A stretch of 8,705 bases of DNA, taken from contig JASHVQ010000101.1 of NCBI GenBank assembly GCA_030044485.1, forward strand, positions 1 to 8,705, given 5' to 3'. Under the pieces are notes generated by a model, which had not been told where the DNA came from, searched no databases, and saw nothing but the letters and a program-made list of their open reading frames with translations. The translations under genes were made by a program, and so were the position numbers. Source of the DNA: Methylovirgula sp. GTDB lineage: Bacteria > Pseudomonadota > Alphaproteobacteria > Rhizobiales > Beijerinckiaceae. Numbering within the stretch: the stretch's first letter is position 1; each line of letters opens with the position of its first letter. Of the stretch, positions 1 to 7,239 are shown one piece after another.

Positions 1-89
1 GATGAATGAACCCGTCAGACGAATGGTCGTGCATCGGATGCGGTTCCCAAATCAAAGGCCGGCCTCGCCCCGATTCGCGCCGGGCAGGC

Positions 90-803
90 TTACTTTATGA
101 AAACATAGATATCGACGGCCAAATTTGGATCCTCCGGCGTAGTCAATTCCGTTAAATATTCTTCGATGAAGAAATCGCGGGCCTCGAGATCCTTTTCGTC
201 CAGGTAGGCGGTGATGAGATCGTAGGTCGAGTCGATGTCGTCATAAGGGCCGCGATGCTGGAATTTTATCGCTTCGCCGGAAGGCGAGGAACCGAACGTA
301 ACGTCGGGTGACAATGCGTCCTTGCCGGGCGGCTTGGCGAGAATGGGCACCATGGCCTCATAGGCAAAGCCGTTATCGTCCGTCTGGGTGAAGACGGCGA
401 AGGGCGAACCGGCAGGCTTGAGCCCGGCGGCGTCCATGGCCGCTTTGATCTTGGCGAGCGAATCCTTGATCGAGGCAAATCCGTCGTCCCATTTGGCGCG
501 GGCGGTAAGCATCGCCGTCGTGCGCGAGGGAATGCTGATTGTCTCGGCCGTCGATCCGCTGGGAATGCCCGGCACCCCTTCATCCGGCTCCTCGGCATTG
601 GGGACCGGCGCGCTCGGAAGAAGCGCGCCGGGGGGCGGTCCGGGCGGCGGCGCCTGGGTCGGGCCGGGAGCAGGGCTTGGCGCGGTCTGAACCGGGGGCG
701 GATTGGCATGCGGCGCCGGCGTTTGTGCCCGCAGCGGCGCGGCCAGGACCAAAGCGGCCACAAAGGCCAAGGTCAAGCTTGGCAGCCATTCCCCCTGTCG
801 CAT
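90..803 (-). CDS. Exported proline-rich protein with GyrI-like effector-binding domain
   Basis: Predicted 237-residue exported protein of unknown substrate. From the chosen ATG (801-803) there is a short charged start, a hydrophobic stretch (LAFVAALVLAAP) and an AxA-type site (LRA|QTP, cleavage near residue 26). A proline/alanine-rich linker follows at about 27-80, and a C-terminal domain occupies about 90-237. That domain resembles the GyrI-like/AraC effector-binding fold: PFAVFTQTDDNGFAYEAMVP, then HRGPYDDI (about 183-190), an amphipathic helix, and a closing AVDIYVFIK strand. Family knowledge: these domains bind small, often cationic or hydrophobic molecules, and some stand-alone members hydrolyse cyclopropanoid toxins. 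No DNA-binding domain is present, so it is not a typical AraC/MerR regulator. An ATG nine codons upstream (828-830) is in frame, but only the 803 start has purine-rich ribosome-binding sequence (AAAGG at 4 nt, AGGAG at 11 nt) and places the signal peptide at the N-terminus. Divergent from dapF. Domain call is fairly sure; function is unknown. Confidence 0.8.
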   Translation of the reverse strand: MRQGEWLPSLTLAFVAALVLAAPLRAQTPAPHANPPPVQTAPSPAPGPTQAPPPGPPPGALLPSAPVPNAEEPDEGVPGIPSGSTAETISIPSRTTAMLTARAKWDDGFASIKDSLAKIKAAMDAAGLKPAGSPFAVFTQTDDNGFAYEAMVPILAKPPGKDALSPDVTFGSSPSGEAIKFQHRGPYDDIDSTYDLITAYLDEKDLEARDFFIEEYLTELTTPEDPNLAVDIYVFIK

Positions 804-935
804 GTGGCCTTTCTCTCCTTTGCCAGACATTTTGGCGGGCGGCGATCGGACCAGATGAGCGCCTGGACGGCCCGTCGATCCGCCAAATTCTTAGCCATGG
901 CCCCGGCTTTTTCCTATATGAAGCTCGGAGCTTGG
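804..935. promoter_or_regulatory. Divergent intergenic region, GyrI-like gene / dapF
   Basis: This 132-bp gap separates two genes pointing outward, so it must hold both start regions. On the minus side the purine-rich segment opposite 808-819 is the ribosome-binding sequence of the GyrI-like gene. On the plus side TTAGCC (891-896), a 17-nt spacer and CTATAT (914-919) form a passable sigma-70-like promoter for dapF. Transcription would then start near 926, giving a very short leader for the 936 start or about 25 nt for the 951 start. No long inverted repeat was seen. The promoter call is weak, because alphaproteobacterial promoters are poorly conserved. Confidence 0.35.
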
Positions 936-1802
936 ATGAACAGGCGTTTCATGCATCCTCTCGCCTCTCGGCCGGTCGTGAAGATGAACGGGCTCGGCAA
1001 CGAGATCCTGATCCTCGACCTGCGCGGGATCGCCCATGAGCTCGATGCCGCGGCGGTCAAGGCCGTCGGGCGGGGCGAACGGCTCGCTTTCGATCAACTC
1101 ATGGTGCTGCGCACCCCGCACACCGCCGGCACCGAGGCCTACGTGCAGATCTTCAACAGCGACGGCAGCGAAGCCGGCGCCTGCGGCAACGGCGCGCGCT
1201 GCGTCGCCTTCGTCCTGCTCGAAGGCACGCCGCGCGAGATCACGAAAATCGAGACGGCGGCGGGCGTGCTCGAATGCCGGCGCCAGGCCAAGGCGAGCTT
1301 CTCGGTCGACATGGGCAAGGCACGTTTTTTCTGGCGCAATATTCCGCTCGCCAAGCCGGTCGAAGACACCGGCTCGATCCATTTTGCGGAAATGCCTGTG
1401 CCGGCGGCGGCGATCAACGTCGGCAATCCGCATGCCGTCTTCTTCGTCGACGCTCTCGACGCCTATGATCTTGCCGAGATCGGGCCGAAACTCGAACATC
1501 ATCCGCTCTTTCCGGAACGCGCCAATATTACGCTCGCCCATATTGCCGAACGCGATCACATTGTCGCGCGCGTCTGGGAGCGCGGCGCGGGACTGACTCG
1601 CGCCTGCGGCTCGGCCGCCTGCGCTGCGCTCGTCGCCGCGGCGCGCAAGAATCTCGCGGCGCGCGTCGCAACCGTAAGTCTGCCGGGCGGCGATCTCGAA
1701 GTCTCCTGGCGGGAAGACGCGCATGTCGTCCTGACCGGCCCGGTGGAGCTCGAATTTGCGACTCAGCTCGATCCCCTGCTTTTCGAAGGCCAGGCCGCGT
1801 GA
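936..1802 (+). CDS. dapF: Diaminopimelate epimerase
   Basis: Cytoplasmic, cofactor-independent epimerase converting LL- to meso-diaminopimelate, the precursor of lysine and of the peptidoglycan cross-link residue. The product is 288 residues from ATG 936, close to the usual 275-290. The N-terminal signature KMNGLGNEILILD is followed by FDQLMVL and by the first active-site cysteine in GACGNGARC (Cys83). GNPHAVFFV (around 163-171) follows, then the second active-site cysteine in ERGAGLTRACGSAACAA (Cys224). The two cysteines act as the acid/base pair. Start: ATG 936 has GGAG at 5-nt spacing. ATG 951 (283 residues, AGG at 6-nt spacing) matches the N-terminus of many rhizobial homologues equally well, and upstream in-frame codons back to 708 overlap the divergent gene and look non-coding. 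It is the first gene of a plus-strand run and its TGA overlaps the mtaB start, which suggests translational coupling. Identification is very secure; only the exact start is open. Confidence 0.95.
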   Translation: MNRRFMHPLASRPVVKMNGLGNEILILDLRGIAHELDAAAVKAVGRGERLAFDQLMVLRTPHTAGTEAYVQIFNSDGSEAGACGNGARCVAFVLLEGTPREITKIETAAGVLECRRQAKASFSVDMGKARFFWRNIPLAKPVEDTGSIHFAEMPVPAAAINVGNPHAVFFVDALDAYDLAEIGPKLEHHPLFPERANITLAHIAERDHIVARVWERGAGLTRACGSAACAALVAAARKNLAARVATVSLPGGDLEVSWREDAHVVLTGPVELEFATQLDPLLFEGQAA

Positions 1803-3052
1803 CGGCGGCATCTCCCCGGCGAGTCGAGGTCATAAATTTCGGCTGCCGTCTCAATCTTGTCGAAGGCGAGGCCTTGCGCCGCGCCGCGCAAGCCGCGGGC
1901 AAATTCGATCTCGTCGTTGTCAACACCTGCGCGGTGACCGCCGAAGCGGCGCGCCAGGCGCGCCAGGCCATCCGCAGATTGAAGCGCGCGGCGCCGGAGC
2001 GCGAGATCGCCGTGACCGGCTGCGCAGCGCAGATCGATCCGCAAGGCTTTGCCTCCATGCCCGAGGTGGGGCGCGTTTTCGGCAACGGCGAGAAAGCGCA
2101 TGCTTTCGCGCGCCCCGCGCCGCGCGTCGATGTCGCCGATATTTTCACGCGCCCCCAGCCTCCTCCGCCGGCGGTCGAAAGCGTCGAAGGCCGTACGCGC
2201 GCGTTTCTTGCCGTTCAAAACGGCTGCGAGCATCGCTGCACCTTCTGCATCATTCCTTTCGGGCGTGGCGTTTCGCGCTCCATGCCCGAACGCCGGGTTC
2301 TCGCCGCGGTCGAGACCTGCCTCGCCAAGGGCGTGAAGGAAATCGTGCTGACCGGCGTCGATCTTACCGCCTATGGCAACGACCTCGGCGGCCCCAATCT
2401 CGGGCGGCTCGTCAAAGCGATTTTGCGAACCGCGCCGGCGCTCGCGCGGCTACGTCTCTCCTCGATCGATTGCATCGAGGCGGACAGCGATCTCCTCGAG
2501 GCGCTGGCAAGCGAGCCGCGGCTGATGCCCTATCTGCATTTGTCGCTGCAATCCGGCGACGACATGATTCTGAAGCGCATGAAACGCCGTCACAGCCGGG
2601 AAGATGCGCTGCGCTTTTGCAGGGAGCTGCGCCGCGTCCGGCCCGACGTCGTCTTCGGCGCCGATCTCATTGCCGGCTTCCCCACGGAAAGCGGGGCGAT
2701 GTTTGAGAACACGCTCGCCCTCGTCGAAGATTGCGGGCTCACGCATCTTCACGTCTTTCCGTTCTCGGCACGGCCCGGCACGCCGGCGGCGCTTATGCCG
2801 CGGGTCGAGGCGGGCGTCATCGCGGCCCGCGCCCAGCGGCTGCGCGAAGCCGGCGAGGCGGCGCTCGTACGGCATCTTGCTGCGCAGCTTGGCCGGAGGC
2901 TCATGCTCCTGACCGAGCGCGGCGGTGTCGGGCGGACGGAGGATTTCACCAGGGTGCGGGTCGGCGACGTCGCGGCGGGCCGGATCATCGCCGCGGATAT
3001 TGTTGGGCACGACGGGAAGATGCTGGTCGCCGCGCGGGGCGCGATGCACTAG
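1799..3052 (+). CDS. mtaB: tRNA t6A37 methylthiotransferase (MtaB)
   Basis: Radical-SAM enzyme that adds a methylthio group to N6-threonylcarbamoyladenosine at position 37 of tRNAs reading ANN codons, giving ms2t6A. It is 417 residues, normal for the family. The N-terminal UPF0004 domain has its three cluster cysteines in NFGCRLN (Cys16), VNTCAVT (Cys44) and VTGCAAQ (Cys75). The radical-SAM motif CEHRCTFC supplies Cys143, Cys147 and Cys150 for the second 4Fe-4S cluster. LTGVDLTAYG, HLSLQSGDD, KRMKRRH and GADLIAGFPTE are typical methylthiotransferase blocks, and a TRAM-like RNA-binding segment lies at about 365-413. NFGCRLN and the t6A-type blocks favour MtaB over MiaB or RimO. The start is GTG, overlapping the dapF stop as GTGA; GAAGG at 1785-1789 can serve as ribosome-binding site. 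purH follows after 27 bp. Subfamily assignment is by motif reading, not by alignment. Confidence 0.93.
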   Translation: MTAASPRRVEVINFGCRLNLVEGEALRRAAQAAGKFDLVVVNTCAVTAEAARQARQAIRRLKRAAPEREIAVTGCAAQIDPQGFASMPEVGRVFGNGEKAHAFARPAPRVDVADIFTRPQPPPPAVESVEGRTRAFLAVQNGCEHRCTFCIIPFGRGVSRSMPERRVLAAVETCLAKGVKEIVLTGVDLTAYGNDLGGPNLGRLVKAILRTAPALARLRLSSIDCIEADSDLLEALASEPRLMPYLHLSLQSGDDMILKRMKRRHSREDALRFCRELRRVRPDVVFGADLIAGFPTESGAMFENTLALVEDCGLTHLHVFPFSARPGTPAALMPRVEAGVIAARAQRLREAGEAALVRHLAAQLGRRLMLLTERGGVGRTEDFTRVRVGDVAAGRIIAADIVGHDGKMLVAARGAMH

Positions 3053-3079
3053 AACTTTCGCGTCGCATTCGGAACTGCC

Positions 3080-4672
3080 ATGGCCGACAAGCTCCGCTCC
3101 GTCTCACGCGCGCTGATTTCGGTTTCCGACAAGACGGGCCTCGTCGAATTCGCGCGCGCCCTCGCCGGGCGCGGCGTCGAGATCGTCTCGACCGGCGGCA
3201 CGCGCAAGGCGCTCGCCGGCGCGGGCATCGCCGCCAAGGACGTCTCCGACATCACCGGATTTCCCGAAATGATGGATGGGCGCGTGAAAACCCTACACCC
3301 CAATGTGCACGGCGGTCTTCTGGCGGTGCGCGAAGATCCGGAGCACGAGGCGGCGATTTTGGCGCATGGGATCGCGCCCATCGATCTTCTTGTCGTCAAT
3401 CTCTACCCTTTCGAGGCAACGATTGAGGCGGGCGCGGACTTCGCGCAATGTATCGAAAACATCGACATCGGCGGCCCGGCCATGATCCGCGCCGCGGCCA
3501 AGAATTTCGACAGCGTGACGGTCGTCGTCGATGTGGAGGATTACGCGGCGGTTCTCTCGGAGCTTGCCGAGAACGGCGGCGCGACGCGGCTCTCCTTTCG
3601 CCGCAGGCTCGCGCAAAAGGCCTATGCGCGAACCGCGGCCTATGATTCGATCATCTCCAACTGGCTGGCGGCGGAGATCGGCGCGGCGGCGCCCGCCTAT
3701 CGCAGTTTCGCCGGCCGCAGGATAGAGACCCTGCGCTATGGCGAAAATCCGCATCAGAGCGCGGCCTTCTATGCGATGCCGGCAAGCGCGCCCAGCATCG
3801 CCGCCGCCCGCCAGCTTCAAGGCAAACAGCTCTCCTACAACAATGTCGGCGATACCGATGCGGCGCTCGAACTTGTCTCCGAATTCGATCCGGCGCGGCA
3901 AGCCGCGGTGGCGATCATCAAACATGCCAATCCCTGCGGCGTCGCGCAGGCCAAGACACTCGCCGAAGCCTATCGTCTGGCATTGCGCTGCGATCCCGTC
4001 TCGGCCTATGGCGGTATCATCGCCTTGAATCGCCGCCTCGACGCCGAGACGGCGGGCGAGATCGTCAAAATCTTCACGGAAGTCATCGTCGCGCCCGAAG
4101 CGGACGAAGAAGCAATCGGCATTATTGCCGCCAAACAGAATCTGCGGCTGCTTGTGACCGGCGGTCTACCGGACCCGCGCCGCGCCGAACTGACTTTTCG
4201 CTCGGTGAGCGGCGGCTTTCTGGTGCAAAGCCGGGACAATGCGGTCGTCGACCAAATGGATTTGCGCGTCGTCACCGAGCGCGCCCCGAGCGATGCGGAA
4301 CTCGACGATCTCAAATTCGCCTTTCGCGTCGCCAAATATGTGAAGTCGAACGCCATCGTCTACGCCAAGGGCGGCGCGACAGTCGGCATCGGCGCGGGTC
4401 AGATGAGCCGCGTCGATGCTTCGCGCATTGCCGCTTTGAAGGCGGAAGCGGCGGCGCGCGCCGCCGGACTTTCCGCGAGTCTCGTGAAAGGCTCCGTGGT
4501 CGCCTCGGACGCCTTCTTTCCTTTCGCCGACGGGCTCATCGCCGCGGCCGAGGCCGGCGCAACCGCGGTGATCCAGCCCGGCGGCTCGTTGCGCGACGAC
4601 GAGGTGATCAAGGCCGCCGACGATGCCGGGCTCGCCATGGTCTTCACCGGCGTGCGGCATTTCCGGCACTGA
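3080..4672 (+). CDS. purH: Bifunctional AICAR formyltransferase / IMP cyclohydrolase
   Basis: Catalyses the last two steps of de novo purine synthesis: AICAR is formylated with 10-formyltetrahydrofolate to FAICAR, which is then cyclised to IMP. The protein is 530 residues, full length. The N-terminal MGS-like IMP cyclohydrolase domain (about 1-200) shows SVSDKTG (14-20), STGGT (37-41), [10 protein letters not shown] (70-79) and [16 protein letters not shown] (127-142). The C-terminal transformylase domain shows RYGENPHQ (219-226), KQLSYNN (249-255) and KHANPCG with the catalytic Lys281-His282. It continues through SNAIVYAK and GAGQMSRVD and ends in GVRHFRH. The ATG lies 27 bp after mtaB, so read-through from the dapF promoter is plausible; the ribosome-binding sequence (GGAA at 3071-3074) is weak. 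It converges with accA. All diagnostic residues are present and I see no frameshift. Confidence 0.97.
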   Translation: MADKLRSVSRALISVSDKTGLVEFARALAGRGVEIVSTGGTRKALAGAGIAAKDVSDITGFPEMMDGRVKTLHPNVHGGLLAVREDPEHEAAILAHGIAPIDLLVVNLYPFEATIEAGADFAQCIENIDIGGPAMIRAAAKNFDSVTVVVDVEDYAAVLSELAENGGATRLSFRRRLAQKAYARTAAYDSIISNWLAAEIGAAAPAYRSFAGRRIETLRYGENPHQSAAFYAMPASAPSIAAARQLQGKQLSYNNVGDTDAALELVSEFDPARQAAVAIIKHANPCGVAQAKTLAEAYRLALRCDPVSAYGGIIALNRRLDAETAGEIVKIFTEVIVAPEADEEAIGIIAAKQNLRLLVTGGLPDPRRAELTFRSVSGGFLVQSRDNAVVDQMDLRVVTERAPSDAELDDLKFAFRVAKYVKSNAIVYAKGGATVGIGAGQMSRVDASRIAALKAEAAARAAGLSASLVKGSVVASDAFFPFADGLIAAAEAGATAVIQPGGSLRDDEVIKAADDAGLAMVFTGVRHFRH

Positions 4673-4683
4673 GAAAAACTCAG
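4669..4683. terminator. Small inverted repeat between convergent stops
   Basis: CTGAG-AAAAA-CTCAG is a perfect 5-bp inverted repeat with a 5-base loop. The purH stop (4670-4672) sits in the left arm and the accA stop (4680-4682) in the right arm. It is the only structure in the 7-bp convergent gap. A 5-bp stem without a following T-run is weak for an intrinsic terminator, so it may contribute to bidirectional termination or be chance. Confidence 0.25.
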
Positions 4684-5630
4684 GTCTTCCGCCCCATAGC
4701 CATAAATTTGTCGGCGCGCGCCTCGCGGACGGCTTCGGGCGACAGATTGCCGAGGGTCTCGAGCGCCGCGGCGATGGCCTCTCCGGCGGCGGCGATCGCC
4801 GCGGCCGGATCGCGATGCGCGCCGCCCACCGGCTCTTGAACGATGCAGTCGACGAGGCCGAACTTCAAAAGGTCCTGCGCCGTGATCTTCATGCTGGTTG
4901 CCGCCTCCTGCGCCTTGGTCGTGTCGCGCCAGAGAATCGAGGCCGAGGCTTCGGGCGAAGCCACCGTATAGATGGCATGTTCGAGCATCAGCACGCGGTT
5001 GCAGGTGGCGATCGCGATCGCGCCGCCCGAGCCGCCTTCGCCGATGATCACCGCGACGTTGGCGACGCCGAGGGAGAGGGATTTCTCCGTCGAGCGGGCG
5101 ATGGCTTCGGCCTGGCCGCGCTCTTCGGCATCGACTCCCGGAAAGGCGCCGGCGGTGTCGACCAGCGAGATTACCGGCAGCGCGAATCGGTCGGCGAGCT
5201 CCATGAGCCGCGCCGCCTTGCGATAGCCTTCGGGACGCGCCATGCCGAAATTATGCTTGAGGCGGGAATCCGTATCGGCGCCTTTCTCCTGGCCGATGAT
5301 GCAAACCGGACTGCCGCGAAAACGCGCGAAGCCTCCAAGGATCGCCGCGTCCTCTCCGAAGGCGCGGTCGCCGGCCAGCGGGGTAAAGTCGGCCGTCAGG
5401 CCGGCGACGAAATCGGCGCAATGCGGACGTTGCGGATGACGCGCCACCAGCGTCTTCTGCCAGGGCGTGAGGTTGCCGTAGAGTTCGGCGAGCATGCGCT
5501 CGGCCCTGCTCTGGAGGCGCATCAGCTCCTCCTTGGCGGCGGTGTCGCCATTGGTTGCGAGCACGCGCAACTCCTCGACCTTGGTTTCGAGGTCGGCGAC
5601 CGGCTTTTCGAAATCGAGATAACTGCGCAT
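4680..5630 (-). CDS. accA: Acetyl-CoA carboxylase, carboxyltransferase alpha subunit
   Basis: Alpha subunit of the carboxyltransferase half of acetyl-CoA carboxylase. With AccD it transfers the carboxyl group from biotin on AccB to acetyl-CoA, making malonyl-CoA for fatty-acid synthesis. The product is 316 residues (E. coli 319). The N-terminal helical part opens [21 protein letters not shown], typical of AccA. The crotonase-like core has [18 protein letters not shown] (113-130), [18 protein letters not shown] (156-173) and the oxyanion-forming GEGGSGGA (197-204). [12 protein letters not shown] and the helix [11 protein letters not shown] complete the core. No zinc-finger cysteines are expected, since these sit on AccD. 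The start ATG at 5628-5630 is preceded by GGAG at a long 12-nt spacing. The gene lies 111 bp downstream of prs on the same strand, so it could be read through from prs or use its own promoter. The accD gene is not in this window, as is common. Confidence 0.96.
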   Translation of the reverse strand: MRSYLDFEKPVADLETKVEELRVLATNGDTAAKEELMRLQSRAERMLAELYGNLTPWQKTLVARHPQRPHCADFVAGLTADFTPLAGDRAFGEDAAILGGFARFRGSPVCIIGQEKGADTDSRLKHNFGMARPEGYRKAARLMELADRFALPVISLVDTAGAFPGVDAEERGQAEAIARSTEKSLSLGVANVAVIIGEGGSGGAIAIATCNRVLMLEHAIYTVASPEASASILWRDTTKAQEAATSMKITAQDLLKFGLVDCIVQEPVGGAHRDPAAAIAAAGEAIAAALETLGNLSPEAVREARADKFMAMGRKT

Positions 5631-5741
5631 GCAGGCAGGGCGCTCCGGGGGAAGCGCGGGAAACTCCCCATTTCCAAGAGGTAAGTCAAGAATTACCGCT
5701 TGGCCGCCTGCTCCGCCAAGAGGTCGTCGGCTTTGCCGTGC
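5631..5741 (-). promoter_or_regulatory. prs-accA intergenic region, possible accA promoter
   Basis: This gap of 111 bp lies upstream of accA on the minus strand. TTGACT (minus strand, opposite 5684-5689) matches a sigma-70 -35 element in five of six positions. The hexamer 17 nt further on is GAGTTT (opposite 5661-5666), a poor -10, so the promoter is only a candidate. I saw no convincing terminator after prs, which leaves read-through into accA possible. The prs-proximal part also carries a short codon-like stretch ending in TAA at 5693-5695, described under findings. Confidence 0.25.
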
Positions 5742-6686
5742 TCAGTCGAAGAGGCTCGAGACGCTCTCTTCCTTGGCGGTGCGCGCAATCGCCTCGCCGA
5801 TCAGCTGCGCGATGCGCAGAACGCGAATGTTCTTTGCGGCAAGCACCGCCTCGGTCGGGGCGATCGTGTCGGTGACCACGAGTTCCTTCATTTTAGAAGC
5901 GCCGATGCGGGCAACCGCGCCGCCGGAGAGCACACCGTGCGTGATGTAAGCGCAGACATCATGGGCGCCGTCGCGCAGCAGCGCATCGGCGGCGTTGCAC
6001 AAGGTGCCGCCCGAATCGACGATGTCGTCGACAAGCACGCAGGTCTTGCCGGCCACGTCGCCGATGACGTTCATCACTTCCGATTCGCCGGCGCGCTCGC
6101 GGCGCTTGTCGACGATGGCGAGCGGGGCGTCGATGCGCTTGGCCAGCGCCCGGGCGCGCACCACGCCGCCGACATCGGGCGAGACCACCATGACGTTGGA
6201 AAGATCGGTGCGCTCCTTGAGGTCGCGCACCATCACCGGCGCGGCGAAGAGATTGTCGGTGGGAATGTCGAAGAAACCCTGGATTTGCCCGGCATGCAGG
6301 TCGACGGTCAGCACGCGGTCGGCCCCGGCCCTTGTGATCATGTTGGCGACGAGCTTGGCGGAGATCGGCGTGCGGGGACCGGGTTTGCGGTCCTGTCGGG
6401 CATAGCCGAAATAGGGAATGACGGCGGTGATGCGCCGCGCCGATGCGCGCCGCAGCGCATCGATCATGATCAGCATTTCCATCAAATGGTCGTTGGCCGG
6501 AAACGACGTCGATTGGACGACGAACGTGTCCTGGCCGCGCACGTTCTCCTGGATCTCGACGAAAATCTCCAGGTCGGCGAAACGGCGCACCTGACATTTG
6601 GTTAAAGGCACACCGATATAGGCGGCGATTTCCGCCGTCAGAGCACGGTTGGAATTGCCGGCGAGGATTTTCATTGCGCCCGACAT
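5742..6686 (-). CDS. prs: Ribose-phosphate pyrophosphokinase (PRPP synthase)
   Basis: Transfers pyrophosphate from ATP to ribose 5-phosphate, giving PRPP for purine, pyrimidine, NAD, histidine and tryptophan synthesis. The product is 314 residues from ATG 6684-6686, or 310 from the second ATG at 6672-6674 ([10 protein letters not shown]), which is where many rhizobial homologues begin. Neither start has a clear ribosome-binding sequence. Features in order are [20 protein letters not shown], the ATP-site segment [15 protein letters not shown], and [14 protein letters not shown] with His131 (equivalent to E. coli His130). Next come the flexible catalytic loop [14 protein letters not shown] (Lys194, Arg196) and the PRPP-binding loop [17 protein letters not shown] (217-233). 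The protein ends in EESVSSLFD. It is a class I enzyme of the alphaproteobacterial type. The DUF2147 gene lies 57 bp upstream on the same strand, with a GC-rich hairpin between. purH, which ends a PRPP-dependent pathway, is nearby but on the other strand and not co-transcribed. Confidence 0.97.
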   Translation of the reverse strand: MSGAMKILAGNSNRALTAEIAAYIGVPLTKCQVRRFADLEIFVEIQENVRGQDTFVVQSTSFPANDHLMEMLIMIDALRRASARRITAVIPYFGYARQDRKPGPRTPISAKLVANMITRAGADRVLTVDLHAGQIQGFFDIPTDNLFAAPVMVRDLKERTDLSNVMVVSPDVGGVVRARALAKRIDAPLAIVDKRRERAGESEVMNVIGDVAGKTCVLVDDIVDSGGTLCNAADALLRDGAHDVCAYITHGVLSGGAVARIGASKMKELVVTDTIAPTEAVLAAKNIRVLRIAQLIGEAIARTAKEESVSSLFD

Positions 6687-6711
6687 GCGATTGGGGCGCG
6701 ACTATGCCCGC

Positions 6712-6736
6712 TTGCCGCGGCAATCGCAACCGCGGC
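6712..6736. repeat. GC-rich inverted repeats upstream of prs
   Basis: Two overlapping structures lie in the 57-bp gap between the DUF2147 stop and the prs start. TTGCCGCGGCAA (6712-6723) is a perfect 12-bp palindrome. GCCGCGG (6714-6720) also pairs with CCGCGGC (6730-6736) across a 9-base loop. In the minus direction, the direction of both genes, no T-run follows, so an intrinsic terminator is not well supported. A regulator site or leader hairpin ahead of prs is possible, and in GC-rich DNA chance is a real alternative. Confidence 0.35.
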
Positions 6737-6743
6737 GCCCTTT

Positions 6744-7154
6744 CTAGGGCGCGCGCGACCACACCTGGCTGCCGCAAGGGCCGCCGCCCGGCGCGCAGCC
6801 CGAGATTTTGAGCGCTTCGCCATACATGGAGAGCTGCGTCGAATAATATTGACCATCGTCGGCGTTATAGCTGGTCCCGGACCAAAGATTCGGGGCGACG
6901 GGCCGCATATTGATCAGGACTTCCATTCCAAGCACCGAGCGGTTGCGCTTGCGCGGGTCGGGATTGCGAATGTCCTTGCCCGGATCGGAAACTGTCGATG
7001 CGACATTGCCGCAAAGCGCCCCACCGCAGCGATGGATGCGGATCGTGGCCGTACCGTCCGCGACTCGCCATTCGCCGAGCGGGTCGGCCCAAGCGGCCGT
7101 TGCGGCAAAGAGCAAGCCGACCGTGCAAAGCGGGCGGGCAATGGACAAAATCAT
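6744..7154 (-). CDS. Exported DUF2147-family protein
   Basis: Small protein of 136 residues with a clear Sec signal peptide: MILSIARPLCTVGLLFAATAAWA, with predicted cleavage after AWA at residue 23. The mature part starts DPLGEWRVADGTATIRIHRCGGALCGNV, continues NPDPRKRNRSVLGMEVLINM and the WSGTSYNADDGQYY block, and ends GCAPGGGPCGSQVWSRAP. This order is that of the DUF2147 family, periplasmic proteins of unknown function. Four mature-part cysteines (43, 48, 120, 127) could form two disulfides, which fits an exported protein. The start at 7152-7154 is decided by a strong GGAGG at 7-nt spacing; in-frame codons further upstream overlap the neighbouring lipoprotein gene and read as basic and proline-rich non-coding sequence. 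It sits between the lipoprotein gene (85 bp upstream) and prs on the same strand. Family call is good; role unknown. Confidence 0.88.
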   Translation of the reverse strand: MILSIARPLCTVGLLFAATAAWADPLGEWRVADGTATIRIHRCGGALCGNVASTVSDPGKDIRNPDPRKRNRSVLGMEVLINMRPVAPNLWSGTSYNADDGQYYSTQLSMYGEALKISGCAPGGGPCGSQVWSRAP

Positions 7155-7239
7155 CTGCTTTCCTCCAATTCTTGGCTTTCGGCGTCCGCGCGGCGGAGGC
7201 CAAAGATAAGGGGCGTGTCTCAAGGACCTCGGCGGGCGG
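7155..7239 (-). promoter_or_regulatory. DUF2147 leader with strong ribosome-binding site
   Basis: This 85-bp gap lies between the lipoprotein stop and the DUF2147 start. GGAGG (minus strand, opposite 7162-7166) is 7 nt from the ATG and is the best Shine-Dalgarno sequence in the window. A TATCTT (opposite 7202-7207) could be a -10 element, but I find no matching -35 at 16-18 nt. No terminator was recognised, so co-transcription with the lipoprotein gene is possible. Confidence 0.4.

Noticed and set aside
57..64. GGCCGGCC palindrome downstream of the GyrI-like gene
   Set aside because: An 8-bp palindrome without loop or T-run in GC-rich DNA; not a terminator and expected by chance.
2..100. Open plus-strand stretch of 32 codons at the left edge, ending at TGA 98-100
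   Set aside because: It could be the end of a gene entering from the left or begin at ATG 2-4, but it is too short to recognise, has no clear composition signal and overlaps the GyrI-like gene's end. I see nothing else supportable in bases 1-89.
708..935. 76-codon upstream extension of dapF
   Set aside because: It overlaps the divergent GyrI-like gene's signal-peptide region, is basic and unlike DapF N-termini, while 936 or 951 gives the family's usual length.
891..1811. 306-codon open frame on the minus strand opposite dapF
   Set aside because: dapF is complete with both catalytic cysteines; the antisense product is Arg/Asp-rich shadow sequence.
1528..2233. Minus-strand open frames (206 and 156 codons) across the dapF/mtaB junction
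   Set aside because: Both are antisense to well-identified genes and have no motif or start signal.
4623..5684. 353-codon open frame on the plus strand opposite accA
   Set aside because: It covers a full-length, motif-complete accA on the other strand. Its product is rich in Arg/Gly/His with no recognisable domain, the usual antisense shadow in GC-rich DNA.
5700..6605. 301-codon open frame on the plus strand opposite prs
   Set aside because: prs is unmistakable on the minus strand; the antisense product shows no motif.
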